Below are positions 5,682-5,800 of a stretch of DNA of 5,800 nucleotides, in pieces. Source of the DNA: Alphaproteobacteria bacterium (lineage in GTDB: Bacteria; Pseudomonadota; Alphaproteobacteria; UBA3830); the NCBI GenBank assembly GCA_017416635.1, contig JAFQBQ010000101.1:1-5800 (forward strand), given 5' to 3'. A program made the translations under genes and the position numbers. The notes under the pieces are model-generated. The model did not search any database. It saw nothing but the letters and a program-made list of their open reading frames with translations, and was not told the DNA's origin. The stretch's first letter is position 1; each line of letters opens with the position of its first letter.

Positions 5682-5800
5682 GTTAATTGTTTGTTTTTAT
5701 TGATTTTTTATTGATAACATTCCTTGTGCATAATAGAAAAATTGATTTACGTCTACAAAAATTCGCGCGAAAAAACGTCATTTAAACACAAAAAGTCGTG

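Larger units (their letters stand above)
5227..5800 (-). repeat. Diverged duplicate of the small-protein module, right copy (cut by window edge)
   Basis: This is the partner of 1524-2035. The shared 18-mer TAAACACAAAAAGTCGTG lies at 5783-5800, at the very edge, so homology may continue outside. The upstream part also has the ten-base palindrome TTCGCGCGAA (5762-5771), which is not conserved in the left copy. Confidence 0.72.

Noticed and set aside
1524..5800. Composite transposon bounded by the duplicated modules
   Set aside because: There is no transposase, no terminal inverted repeats and no target-site duplication in the window. The duplicates are ordinary direct gene copies.

Overview
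This is an AT-rich bacterial window in which every recognisable gene lies on the minus strand, so it reads from right to left. Shine-Dalgarno sites, sigma70-type promoters (TTGATA-16-TATATT) and an intrinsic terminator point to a bacterium. Tryptophan is TGG in all intact genes, so the standard code is likely. No marker gene allows a taxonomic call. Families of AAA ATPases with a C-terminal DUF4143 domain are typical of host-associated anaerobes and intracellular bacteria with large accessory gene sets, and a low-GC, possibly Gram-negative, host-associated lineage is only a guess.

Layout in the direction of transcription. (1) 5800-5227: a promoter and a small acidic protein of about 132 residues. 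(2) 5226-3777: a promoter zone built on a 33-bp repeat, then an AAA_14/DUF4143 ATPase with an intact PD-(D/E)xK-like signature. (3) 3776-2145: a non-coding stretch ending in two copies of a 40-bp dyad, then a second, divergent AAA_14/DUF4143 ATPase whose nuclease-like motif is altered. (4) 2144-1475: a second copy of the small-protein gene with its promoter and upstream region. It is interrupted by one in-frame TGA at a conserved Trp and is followed by an intrinsic terminator. (5) 1474-939: a long region without a convincing gene. (6) 938-1: the 5' part of a gene for an exported protein of unknown function, running off the window.

The left gene looks unrelated to the rest. The right-hand 4.3 kb looks like an accessory island built from duplicated small-protein modules and ATPases. 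The function of DUF4143 ATPases is not established. Inverted and tandem repeats in front of both ATPases suggest each is controlled by a DNA-binding factor, possibly the ATPase itself, but that is inference. The most notable signals are the paired 40-bp dyads, the 33-bp-spaced boxes over the ATPase 1 promoters, and the duplicated module in which one copy has just lost its reading frame.
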